NCBI GenBank assembly: GCA_937898205.1
Contig: CALEJC010000157.1
Coordinates: forward strand, 1-11,401
Length of the DNA: 11,401 bases
From: an uncultured Bacteroidales bacterium
GTDB taxonomy: Bacteria; Bacteroidota; Bacteroidia; Bacteroidales; UBA932
Reading direction: 5' to 3'
In this document: piece after piece, positions 6,032 to 11,401 of the stretch
Numbering within the stretch: position 1 is the stretch's first letter
Layout: every line of letters begins with the position of its first letter
Made by a program: the position numbers and the translations under genes
The notes under the pieces: generated by a model
What the model was told of the DNA's origin: nothing
The model's input: only the letters and a program-made list of their open reading frames with translations
The model's database searches: none

Positions 6032-7726
6032 ATGTTTAAAGGTCAACCTAAAGGATTGTTTGCTCTAGCTCTTGCCAACACCGGTGAGCGCTTCGGCTAC
6101 TACACAATGCTTGCCATCTTTATGCTCTTCCTTCAGGCCAAGTTTGGCTGGGAGCAGTCTGTGGCAAGCCAGGTCTATGGCATTTTCCTCGCAGCAGTTT
6201 ACTTCTTCCCTATTCTCGGTGGATGGCTTGCTGACAAGATCGGTTACGGAAAGTGCGTTATTACAGGTATTTCAGTAATGTTCCTCGGCTACGCGTCATT
6301 GTCAATTCCGACAGCTGCCAACGGCTTCGGTGTTGCTCTCATGATGCTTGCCCTCCTTCTCATTGCTGTGGGTACAGGTCTTTTCAAGGGTAACCTCCAG
6401 GTTATGGTGGGTAACCTCTATGATGACCCTAAGTACTCTTCTCGCAGGGACTCTGCGTTCAGCCTCTTCTACATGGCCATCAATATCGGTGCGATGTTTG
6501 CTCCTTCAGCAGCTACCGCTATCACCAACAAGTTCCTTGCTGGCGACGGTCTCATCTACAAGGCTGACATCCCTGCACTTGCACACCAGTTTATGGATGG
6601 CACAATCAGCGCAAGCAACGAGTCTGTACTCGCAGGCCTTCAGGCAGTTATGCCTGCAGCTGACGTAAAGGCAATGCCGATGGCTGAGTTCTGCTCATAT
6701 TATATCGACAGCCTTTCAGGTGCATACCATATGGGCTTTGTTGTAGCATGTGTTTCTCTTGTATTCTCAGTGGCTATCTACTTTGCATGCCGTAGCTGGT
6801 TCAAGCACGCAGACGTCAACACCAAGCAGGCAGCCAGCGCAGGTGTTGCAACTGTTGAGCTCACTCCTAAGCAGACAAAGGACCGCATCACTGCTCTCTG
6901 CCTTGTATTTGCAGTTGTTATCTTCTTCTGGATGGCGTTCCACCAGAACGGTCAGTCACTCACTTGGTTTGCCCGCGATTACACTCAGGGATTTGCAGAG
7001 GGATGGACTAAGATCGGATTTAACATCTGGCCTCTTGCCCTTATCGCTGTATCTATCTACACTCTTTTCTCTGTCTTCCAGTCAGAAAAGGCCAGCGGCA
7101 AGATCATCAGCGGCGTCGTAACAGCAGCTCTTTGGGGTGGTGCATACTGGATCTTCACAGGCATGCCTGAGACTATAGAGGTTCAGCCTCAGCTCTTCCA
7201 GCACTTCAACCCATTCTTTGTGGTGTTCCTGACCCCTATTTCAATTGCAATCTTCAACTCTCTTGCAGCCAAGAAGTCGCCTAAGCACCCTAACGGACTT
7301 GAGCCTTCTGCTCCTTCAAAGATCGGTATCGGTATGTTTGTAGCAGCTCTCGGTTACCTCATCATGCTCTTCGGATCATTTGGTCAGCAGTCTCCTGCAG
7401 AGCTTCAGGGCACAGTATCTCCTGACCCTGTAGTGCCAATGTACCTGATCTCTACATACCTCGTGCTCACATTTGCGGAGCTTCTCCTCAGCCCGATGGG
7501 TATCTCATTTGTGACTAAGGTTGCTCCTCCTAAGTACAAGGGTCTGATGATGGGTCTCTGGTTTGGTGCCACAGCCATCGGCAACTACCTCAGCTCTATC
7601 CCTGGCCTCCTCTGGATGAATGTTCCACTTTGGGCCAACTGGGCAATCCTCATGGCACTCTGCGTTATCGCCGGTGTGATCATGTTTGCTATGCTCAAGA
7701 AGATCAACGCTGCAACCAACAGCTAA
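6032..7726 (+). CDS. POT/PTR-family peptide transporter (MFS), non-canonical motifs
   Basis: A 564-residue inner-membrane protein with about 13-14 hydrophobic helices, of the proton-dependent oligopeptide transporter family that imports di- and tripeptides. Family marks are GERFGYY at 18-24, the FYMAIN signature at 146-151 and FAELLLSPMG at 481-490 with the substrate-binding Glu483. The TM4 lysine (Lys119 in LFKGN) is kept. Two usual proton-coupling acids are not: the first Glu of ExxER is Asn16, and the TM7 Glu before Gln is His304 in AFHQNG. A polar segment at about 163-228 makes it longer than the usual 450-500 residues. The start MFKGQPKG sits directly before TM1. CTC, AAG and GGT codons are frequent, suggesting high expression. 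Substrate is inferred as peptides; the altered motifs leave some doubt. Confidence 0.9.
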   Translation: MFKGQPKGLFALALANTGERFGYYTMLAIFMLFLQAKFGWEQSVASQVYGIFLAAVYFFPILGGWLADKIGYGKCVITGISVMFLGYASLSIPTAANGFGVALMMLALLLIAVGTGLFKGNLQVMVGNLYDDPKYSSRRDSAFSLFYMAINIGAMFAPSAATAITNKFLAGDGLIYKADIPALAHQFMDGTISASNESVLAGLQAVMPAADVKAMPMAEFCSYYIDSLSGAYHMGFVVACVSLVFSVAIYFACRSWFKHADVNTKQAASAGVATVELTPKQTKDRITALCLVFAVVIFFWMAFHQNGQSLTWFARDYTQGFAEGWTKIGFNIWPLALIAVSIYTLFSVFQSEKASGKIISGVVTAALWGGAYWIFTGMPETIEVQPQLFQHFNPFFVVFLTPISIAIFNSLAAKKSPKHPNGLEPSAPSKIGIGMFVAALGYLIMLFGSFGQQSPAELQGTVSPDPVVPMYLISTYLVLTFAELLLSPMGISFVTKVAPPKYKGLMMGLWFGATAIGNYLSSIPGLLWMNVPLWANWAILMALCVIAGVIMFAMLKKINAATNS

Positions 7727-7839
7727 TGAGCAGCAGAAATCGTAAAATAAACGTGCGCCGGACAACGATGTGTTGGCTCGGCGCACTTATATTTATGATG
7801 CTCTCAGCCGGTCTGCTGGGACATCTTCTATCAAAGTAA
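7726..7839 (+). CDS. Possible 37-residue single-pass membrane peptide
   Basis: An ATG overlaps the last base of the transporter stop (TAATG) and opens a frame of 37 codons that ends exactly where the convergent barrel gene ends. The product has a basic start (RNRKINVRR at residues 4-12), then one hydrophobic stretch MCWLGALIFMMLSAGLLGHL at 15-34 and a final Lys, the layout of a small transmembrane peptide with its basic end inside. Re-initiation at TAATG could couple it to the transporter. Against it, a terminator-like hairpin (7753-7786) lies inside the frame. I do not recognise a family. It could be a small transporter partner or a chance frame. Confidence 0.35.
   Translation: MSSRNRKINVRRTTMCWLGALIFMMLSAGLLGHLLSK
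7753..7786. terminator. Probable bidirectional terminator hairpin between convergent genes
   Basis: Arms GTGCGCCG (7753-7760) and CGGCGCAC (7779-7786) pair perfectly, and an inner CAAC/GTTG pair can extend the stem. The bases after it are T-rich in both directions: TTATATTTAT on the plus strand and GTTTATTTTA on the minus strand. It lies after the transporter stop and beyond the barrel gene stop, where a shared terminator is expected. The T tracts are interrupted, so strength is uncertain. Confidence 0.6.
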
Positions 7840-8454
7840 TCAGAACAAGATTCCGAGTTTAAATCCGGCGTTGTTCAAAGAGTTGAAATCATAGGCTTCA
7901 CCGCGGTTGCTTGCATAGCTGTAGTAAACCGACAGGCTTATTCCTATGTCATGTTTATAAAAAGGAAAAACTGCGATGCCGATTTCCGGCGACAGGTATA
8001 CTCCCCAGTTTTCATCCATGCTCATGTAATGAGACATATAGGTGCTTTGACTTGAATAGTTGGCACCTATTTTTGCTTGCACAAACGGCTGCACGTCTTT
8101 CCATCCTGTCCTGAACCTGACCAAGGCGCCAAAAGGCAGCTGGTAGATACCGGTTGACACATCAGTGGTAAGTGCCTTATCTCCATCAAAATAAAAGGTC
8201 TCTTCTGCAGCATAGTCAATATTATTGCTAAAGCTGATAAAGCCACCCACTGCTACACGCGGTGCGATATAGTATCCCAAATCAATAAAACCGCCATATC
8301 CCTGGTCAACGGATGAGACAGGATTTGAGATCGGAGCATTGTACTGCCAACCGGCTGTAATAAAGCCCTTCTTGCCCATCTGCGCATCCGCCTGCTCTGC
8401 TCCGATTGTCATCAAAAGCACAGACGCTGCTATTGTATATAATATCTTCTTCAT
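7840..8454 (-). CDS. Small outer-membrane beta-barrel protein
   Basis: A 204-residue secreted protein. Residues 1-24 are a signal peptide (MKKILYTIAASVLLMTIGA..., cleavage likely after ADA with Gln25 first in the mature protein). The rest shows alternating aromatic and small residues typical of outer-membrane strands, for instance GYGGFIDLGYYIAPRVAVGG, VQPFVQAKIGANY and IGISLSVYYSYAS, and it ends in Phe (KLGILF), the usual barrel signal for assembly. It resembles the generic outer membrane beta-barrel families of Bacteroidota with about eight strands. Function is unknown. It is the last gene of a three-gene operon, its ATG placed 1 nt after the DUF4136 stop, and its own stop abuts the stop of the facing mini-ORF with no gap. 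Confidence 0.82.
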   Translation of the reverse strand: MKKILYTIAASVLLMTIGAEQADAQMGKKGFITAGWQYNAPISNPVSSVDQGYGGFIDLGYYIAPRVAVGGFISFSNNIDYAAEETFYFDGDKALTTDVSTGIYQLPFGALVRFRTGWKDVQPFVQAKIGANYSSQSTYMSHYMSMDENWGVYLSPEIGIAVFPFYKHDIGISLSVYYSYASNRGEAYDFNSLNNAGFKLGILF

Positions 8455-8455
8455 A

Positions 8456-8953
8456 TTACTTCTTCTTTATATATTGAGATTGCTCAAAAGCCTGATCTAT
8501 GCCTTCTGTGAGCCGGTCCATATTATAATTATAATCGTAGCTATGGTAACCGGAGATGTGAGCAGTCCACAGTTTAACTTCTTTTTCCTCGTTCTCTTCC
8601 TTTGGAAGTGTCATCTTGATATTCAGAATAGTGGACATCTTCAAGTTGTAATCCAGAGCGATCCACAGATCGGCCTCCTCGCTACTACTCGCTGTGTATC
8701 CCATATTCTTCATATTGGTTTGAACCTGGTTGATCAGTTTTTTAGCACCTTCTGTCTGACTATAATATGGAGGGCGATTATACTCGCTGACTCTCACACT
8801 ATCCACTACATAGAAGCTTGTATACTTAGAAAAATCAACATTTTCTGATGGTTCTGTATAGACAAGAAACTTTCCGTCAAGGTCAGGGAACGGATCTTTA
8901 CGACATGATGTTATCGAGATAGCCAACATCATAATAAATAATAACTTCTTCAT
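8456..8953 (-). CDS. DUF4136-type lipoprotein
   Basis: A 165-residue lipoprotein. The signal sequence MKKLLFIMMLAISITSC has a lipobox with the modified Cys17; the following RKDPFPD is mildly charged but is not a clear surface-export signal, so I cannot say which face of the membrane it occupies. The body fits DUF4136: an early strand FSKYTSFYVVDSV at 41-53, a helix with TEGAKKLINQVQTNMKNMGY at 67-86, then ADLWIALDYNL, and a C-terminal helix DRLTEGIDQAF. Members of that family are envelope lipoproteins without known activity. It lies between the DUF4251 gene (15 nt upstream) and the barrel gene (1 nt downstream), so the three are likely one functional set in the envelope. Confidence 0.75.
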   Translation of the reverse strand: MKKLLFIMMLAISITSCRKDPFPDLDGKFLVYTEPSENVDFSKYTSFYVVDSVRVSEYNRPPYYSQTEGAKKLINQVQTNMKNMGYTASSSEEADLWIALDYNLKMSTILNIKMTLPKEENEEKEVKLWTAHISGYHSYDYNYNMDRLTEGIDQAFEQSQYIKKK

Positions 8954-8968
8954 ATTTCCTTTAGCTTT

Positions 8969-9580
8969 TTATCTTGACATTCCTTCATAAACAGACGAGG
9001 CCTCATAAGGCACAACCTTTCCCTTCATCCAGATCGTCCTGTTGGCTCCGAAGTTGGGCTTAATTGTCGCATGGGCGACGTCACTTCCTTCAACCATGTC
9101 AATAATAACACTCGCATTGATGTTTCTGCCCATAACTGACATAGAGAAAGTTATCTTCCCTTTGTCGTCGACATCATAGCTCAAGTCAGTAGGCATGCCA
9201 TCGACAGTTATGCCACCCACACCATTGTCGCCCGGAGCAAAATTACTTGGCGAAATCTGCACCACGGCGCGTGAATCGTTGAGAGAAATAAAATTGACAT
9301 GAGAATTAACAAACAAAGTCGGACCGTTGTTAAAACTGATAGACTCTGTCTCAAAAACAAATGAACGCGCTTCCAGTGCATTGCTTGCACTGCGGCCTTT
9401 GGCTGCATTAATCTCTCTTTCTTGACTTCTTTCTGCAGCACTACGTTGGCGGAACTCCTCCATATCGCGATGCCACTGCTCGCGAGTTGCCTTGCGCTTT
9501 TCATCATTCTGGGCTGTCGCCACTTGTGTCGCTGACAAGCCCAAAACAGCCACTGTAATTAATAATAAGTATCTTTTCAT
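8969..9580 (-). CDS. DUF4251 domain secreted protein
   Basis: A 203-residue exported protein. Residues 1-23 form a signal peptide (MKRYLLLITVAVLGLSATQV..., cleavage probably after ATA, mature Gln24). Residues 24-68 are highly charged and probably helical (EEFRQRSAAERSQEREINAA). From about 71 to 200 lies a DUF4251 domain: SFVFETESI, FVNSHVNFISLNDSRAVVQI, the hallmark NGVGGITVDG at 119-128, and the closing WMKGKVVPYEASSVYEG. The domain is common in Bacteroidota and has no known activity. It is the first gene of the envelope operon, behind its own promoter. There is no lipobox, so the mature protein is probably soluble in the periplasm. Confidence 0.8.
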   Translation of the reverse strand: MKRYLLLITVAVLGLSATQVATAQNDEKRKATREQWHRDMEEFRQRSAAERSQEREINAAKGRSASNALEARSFVFETESISFNNGPTLFVNSHVNFISLNDSRAVVQISPSNFAPGDNGVGGITVDGMPTDLSYDVDDKGKITFSMSVMGRNINASVIIDMVEGSDVAHATIKPNFGANRTIWMKGKVVPYEASSVYEGMSR

Positions 9581-9595
9581 AATAATAATCTTTAT

Positions 9596-9608
9596 TTCGC
9601 GTCGCGAA
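9596..9608. repeat. Palindrome overlapping the envelope-operon promoter
   Basis: Arms TTCGCG and CGCGAA flank a single central T. It is GC-rich within very A/T-rich intergenic DNA and covers the last bases of the -7 box and the expected transcription start, a classic place for a repressor site. Arms are only 6 bp, so binding is a guess. Confidence 0.4.
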
Positions 9609-9634
9609 TATAGTTATAATCCTCTCATAACAAA
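9605..9634 (-). promoter_or_regulatory. Promoter for the DUF4251-DUF4136-barrel operon
   Basis: On the minus strand TTTG (9634-9631) is followed after 18 bases by TATATTCG (9612-9605), one mismatch from the TAnnTTTG -7 consensus. Its distance to the ATG at 9580 leaves a leader of about 20 nt. The palindrome at 9596-9608 overlaps the -7 box. Confidence 0.5.
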
Positions 9635-9661
9635 CTGCGCGCCACTAATAAGAATAAATAT

Positions 9662-9669
9662 TATATTTG
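9662..9669 (+). promoter_or_regulatory. -7 promoter box for the lipoprotein hydrolase gene
   Basis: TATATTTG matches the Bacteroides -7 consensus exactly and lies 34 bases before the ATG at 9704. I find no TTG at the expected -33 position, so the promoter may be weak or need an activator. Confidence 0.5.
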
Positions 9670-9703
9670 TAGGAGTGTGAATAGACTTTAAAATATATTT
9701 ATT

Positions 9704-10609
9704 ATGAAACAGCGCTCAATATTCTTTCTCTGTTTTGCAGTTATTTTTGCCATCTGTGCATGTGGTCCTATTGCTCCTGAGTTTACCCAATCCCGTATAG
9801 TTGAGGAGGGCGGCTCCGGACCATACAAGGCTATAATGTTTGAAGCCCCGGATTTTGAGGCACATACCGTATTTGCACCTCAGGATCTGTCGCCATTTGG
9901 CAAAAAGAATCCTCTTCCTGTCCTCGTATGGGGCAACGGCGCATGTTACAATTCCCCTTGGGAGCATCTCAAATTTCTCAACGAAATCGCTTCACACGGC
10001 TACTTGGTCATCGCAACCGGTTATATCCCGATGACAGACGAGCCGGACCGAAGACCGGGATCGACATCAGCACAGCAGCTTGAGTCAGTAGACTGGGCAC
10101 TTAAGCAGAATGCAGATAAAAATAGCCCTTTCTATGGAAGAATTGACGCGGAAGCGATTGCCGCAGCCGGCATGTCATGCGGCGGCCTGCAGACTCTTGA
10201 CAATTCGGCAGACCCTAGATTCAAAACGCTCATGATCATGAACAGCGGCTTGTTTGTCAACCCTGCCGGCGCGATGCCAGGCATGCCGATGCCACAGAAG
10301 GAGAAGCTCCAGAAGATCAAGGTCCCTGTCATCTATATCCTTGGAGGAGAGGAAGATATCGCCTACAACAATGGCATGGATGACTTCCACCGACTTGTAA
10401 ATGTCCCCGCATTTGCTGCCAACTATCCTGTCGGCCACGCCGGCACTTATGCTCAAGCCTACGGCGGCGAATTTACCGTGCCTGCATTGGCTTGGCTGCA
10501 ATGGCATCTCAAAGGCGACCAGGAGGCTGCAAAACTCTTCCAGGGAGACCCATGCGGACTTGCCTTGCGCGAAGGCTGGACTGTAGAGAAAAACAGTTTG
10601 ATCGACTGA
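9704..10609 (+). CDS. Lipoprotein alpha/beta hydrolase
   Basis: A 301-residue alpha/beta hydrolase anchored as a lipoprotein: residues 1-20 form a signal with a lipobox ending in Cys20 (AICAC). The fold elements are in order: strand and oxyanion turn VLVWGNGAC at 73-81, a helix, strand YLVIATGY, the nucleophile elbow GMSCG with Ser158, strand and acid loop VIYILGGEED at 209-218 (Glu217 or Asp218 as the acid), and His245 in VGHAG. The layout recalls dienelactone-hydrolase, chlorophyllase and cutinase-like esterases; substrate unknown. A Met/Pro-rich loop, GAMPGMPMPQ at 189-198, lies between nucleophile and acid, where lids often sit. It is a single-gene unit with its own -7 box and a strong terminator behind it. 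The catalytic set is complete, so activity is likely. Confidence 0.82.
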   Translation: MKQRSIFFLCFAVIFAICACGPIAPEFTQSRIVEEGGSGPYKAIMFEAPDFEAHTVFAPQDLSPFGKKNPLPVLVWGNGACYNSPWEHLKFLNEIASHGYLVIATGYIPMTDEPDRRPGSTSAQQLESVDWALKQNADKNSPFYGRIDAEAIAAAGMSCGGLQTLDNSADPRFKTLMIMNSGLFVNPAGAMPGMPMPQKEKLQKIKVPVIYILGGEEDIAYNNGMDDFHRLVNVPAFAANYPVGHAGTYAQAYGGEFTVPALAWLQWHLKGDQEAAKLFQGDPCGLALREGWTVEKNSLID

Positions 10610-10683
10610 TATATTACAATTACAAATATGAAGAGGTGGGCGAAGAAGAAAACAATACTCCTTTGACAGGCAAGATAAACGGC

Positions 10684-10727
10684 AATAAACAAAAGGGGTA
10701 GCCAAGTGGCTACCCCTTTTGTTTATT
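10684..10727. terminator. Strong bidirectional terminator
   Basis: Two perfectly complementary 21-base arms, 10684-10704 and 10707-10727, surround AG, so the real loop is about 4 nt. The stem core is GGGGTAGCC/GGCTACCCC, and each arm ends in a T-rich run (CTTTTGTTTATT) whichever strand is read. It lies between the convergent hydrolase and DUF2795 genes and overlaps the first bases of the latter's stop codon. Confidence 0.93.
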
Positions 10728-10947
10728 AATATTCTTCCTCGTTGAAGAAAAAGTCTTCTTTTGTAGGATAGTCCGGCCAGATATCCTCGATTGAGTCATA
10801 GGTCTCGCCTTCCTCCTCAAGCTCTTCGAGGTTCTCGATTACCTCCTCAGGAGCGCCGGAGCGGTTGGCATAGTCGATAAGTTCTTCTTTGGTTGCTGGC
10901 CATGGTGCATCATCAAGGCTGCTGGCTAATTCAAGTGTCCAATACAT
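10726..10947 (-). CDS. Small acidic DUF2795 domain protein
   Basis: A 73-residue acidic protein starting MYWTLELASSL. The block APWPATKEELIDYANRSGAP followed by EEVIENLEELEEEG fits DUF2795, and the tail IWPDYPTKEDFFFNEEEY is the form seen in Bacteroidota. Function is unknown. The open frame extends upstream to 11040, but that part crosses the promoter at 11011-11040 and does not look like the family, so the ATG at 10947 is the start. The gene has its own promoter, with a hairpin-forming repeat at the expected transcript start, and ends in the strong shared terminator. An acidic, single-domain protein with a good promoter suggests an abundant accessory protein, but no role can be stated. Confidence 0.85.
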   Translation of the reverse strand: MYWTLELASSLDDAPWPATKEELIDYANRSGAPEEVIENLEELEEEGETYDSIEDIWPDYPTKEDFFFNEEEY

Positions 10948-10982
10948 AGTTTTATAAGATAATTTATTTGTTCCATATTTTC

Positions 10983-11010
10983 CGCTCTCAAAGGCCCTTT
11001 TTTGAAAGCG
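10983..11010. repeat. Inverted repeat next to the DUF2795 promoter
   Basis: Ten-base arms 10983-10992 (CGCTCTCAAA) and 11001-11010 (TTTGAAAGCG) pair with one G-T pair around an 8-base GGCCCTTT. The repeat abuts the -7 box, so it covers the expected transcription start. It could be an operator, a 5'-end RNA hairpin, or the remains of a terminator for the GAF gene. Confidence 0.5.
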
Positions 11011-11040
11011 CAAAGATAGTAATATAAATATCAAAAACAA
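11011..11040 (-). promoter_or_regulatory. Near-consensus promoter for the DUF2795 gene
   Basis: On the minus strand TTG (11040-11038), 19 bases, then TATCTTTG (11018-11011), a full match to the Bacteroides -33/-7 pattern. Transcription should start near 11004-11007, leaving a leader of almost 60 nt. It begins 3 bases after the stop of the upstream GAF gene. Confidence 0.72.
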
Positions 11041-11043
11041 TGC

Positions 11044-11401
11044 CTACAGGAAATGTGACACTATCTCCTCCAGATATTTAGCATCTATCTCGTCAAATGT
11101 TGCCAATTGGCTGCTATCTATGTCCAAGACTGCAACTATTTTGTCGTTTTGCCACACAGGCACGACAATCTCGCTTCTACTCTCACTGCTACAAGCTATG
11201 TGACCCGGGAACTCTTCCACATCAGGAACTACGATTGTGCGCTGCTCCTTCCAGGAGGTCCCGCAGACTCCCTTGCCATAAGGGATGTGAGTACACGCAA
11301 TCGGTCCCTGGAAAGGACCAAGCACCAGTTGGTTGGATTCCGGGTTGACGCGATAGAAACCTGTCCACCAGAAACCGAAGGCTTCATGCAACAAAGCAGC
11401 C
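11044..11401 (-). CDS. msrC: GAF-domain free-methionine-(R)-sulfoxide reductase, N-terminus cut off by window edge
   Basis: The C-terminal 118 or so codons of a cytoplasmic fRMsr, which reduces free L-methionine-(R)-sulfoxide with thioredoxin. The family block FWWTGFYRV is followed by LGPFQGPIACTHIPYGKGVCG, and the three redox cysteines sit in IACTH, GVCGT and HIACS with spacings of 10 and 24, exactly those of E. coli Cys84, Cys94 and Cys118. The GAF ending VAVLDIDSS...FDEIDAKYLEEI is present. The frame is open to 11400 (AALLHEAFGF), so the true start lies outside the window; a TTG at 11394 is not the start. Family members are about 155-165 residues, so roughly 40 are missing. The fit to an active enzyme is very good. 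Confidence 0.93.
   Translation of the reverse strand, partial: AALLHEAFGFWWTGFYRVNPESNQLVLGPFQGPIACTHIPYGKGVCGTSWKEQRTIVVPDVEEFPGHIACSSESRSEIVVPVWQNDKIVAVLDIDSSQLATFDEIDAKYLEEIVSHFL

Noticed and set aside
10610..10683. A short 12-codon frame (MKRWAKKKTILL) between the hydrolase and terminator
   Set aside because: Too short, no ribosome binding site or conservation evidence; more likely 3' untranslated sequence.
10948..11040. Longer N-terminus for the DUF2795 protein from an ATG at 11040
   Set aside because: The extra 31 codons cover the -33/-7 promoter and inverted repeat and do not match the family, which starts MYWTLELA.
11044..11394. TTG at 11394 as the start of the methionine sulfoxide reductase
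   Set aside because: The frame continues upstream with family-like residues (AALL) and the protein would lack about 40 N-terminal residues; the gene is simply cut by the window.
1..11401. CRISPR arrays, tRNA or rRNA genes, transposons, phage genes
   Set aside because: No spaced direct repeats, cloverleaf-like segments, transposase or integrase motifs or phage structural genes were seen on either strand.

Overview
The window looks like chromosomal DNA from a Bacteroidota (probably Bacteroidales) bacterium. Support comes from several promoters of the Bacteroides type (-7 box TAnnTTTG, TTG or TTA about 19 bp upstream), mostly Shine-Dalgarno-poor A/T-rich starts, families typical of the phylum (DUF4251, DUF4136, TIGR02757, a short DUF2795 protein), and lipoprotein and outer-membrane signal sequences. 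Genes are tightly packed. I see no rRNA, tRNA, CRISPR array, transposase, phage gene or insertion sequence, and no gene-free stretch longer than about 125 bases.

Region 1 (1-5941, all minus strand) reads as one six-gene operon, transcribed from right to left: a lipid A-type lysophospholipid acyltransferase; the M20 dipeptidase PepD; a TIGR02757/DUF2400 protein; a zeta-toxin-like P-loop kinase; the metalloprotease subunit TldD; and its partner TldE/PmbA, which is cut by the left edge. Gaps are 18, 5, -8, -14 and 1 nt, so much of it is probably translationally coupled. The theme is intracellular peptide breakdown (PepD, TldD/TldE) with passengers of unclear role.

Region 2 (5942-7839, plus strand) starts at a compact divergent promoter and holds one large POT/PTR-family peptide transporter. 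It lacks two of the usual proton-coupling glutamates. A 37-codon membrane-type mini-ORF overlaps its stop codon, and a probable bidirectional terminator hairpin lies inside that mini-ORF. Together with region 1 this makes a plausible peptide uptake and hydrolysis neighbourhood.

Region 3 (7840-9634, minus strand) is a three-gene envelope operon of secreted proteins: DUF4251, a DUF4136 lipoprotein and a small outer-membrane beta-barrel. A short palindrome overlaps its promoter.

Region 4 (9662-11401) holds a plus-strand lipoprotein alpha/beta hydrolase that ends at a very strong bidirectional terminator. Facing it are two minus-strand genes: a 73-residue acidic DUF2795 protein with its own near-consensus promoter, and a GAF-domain free-methionine-(R)-sulfoxide reductase cut by the right edge.

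Overall this is mostly housekeeping DNA; I do not see a clear new multi-gene system. The best leads are the non-canonical peptide transporter, the possible DNA-glycosylase-like nature of the TIGR02757 protein, the orphan zeta-like kinase locked into a peptidase operon, the 37-codon ORF after the transporter, and the inverted repeats sitting on promoters.
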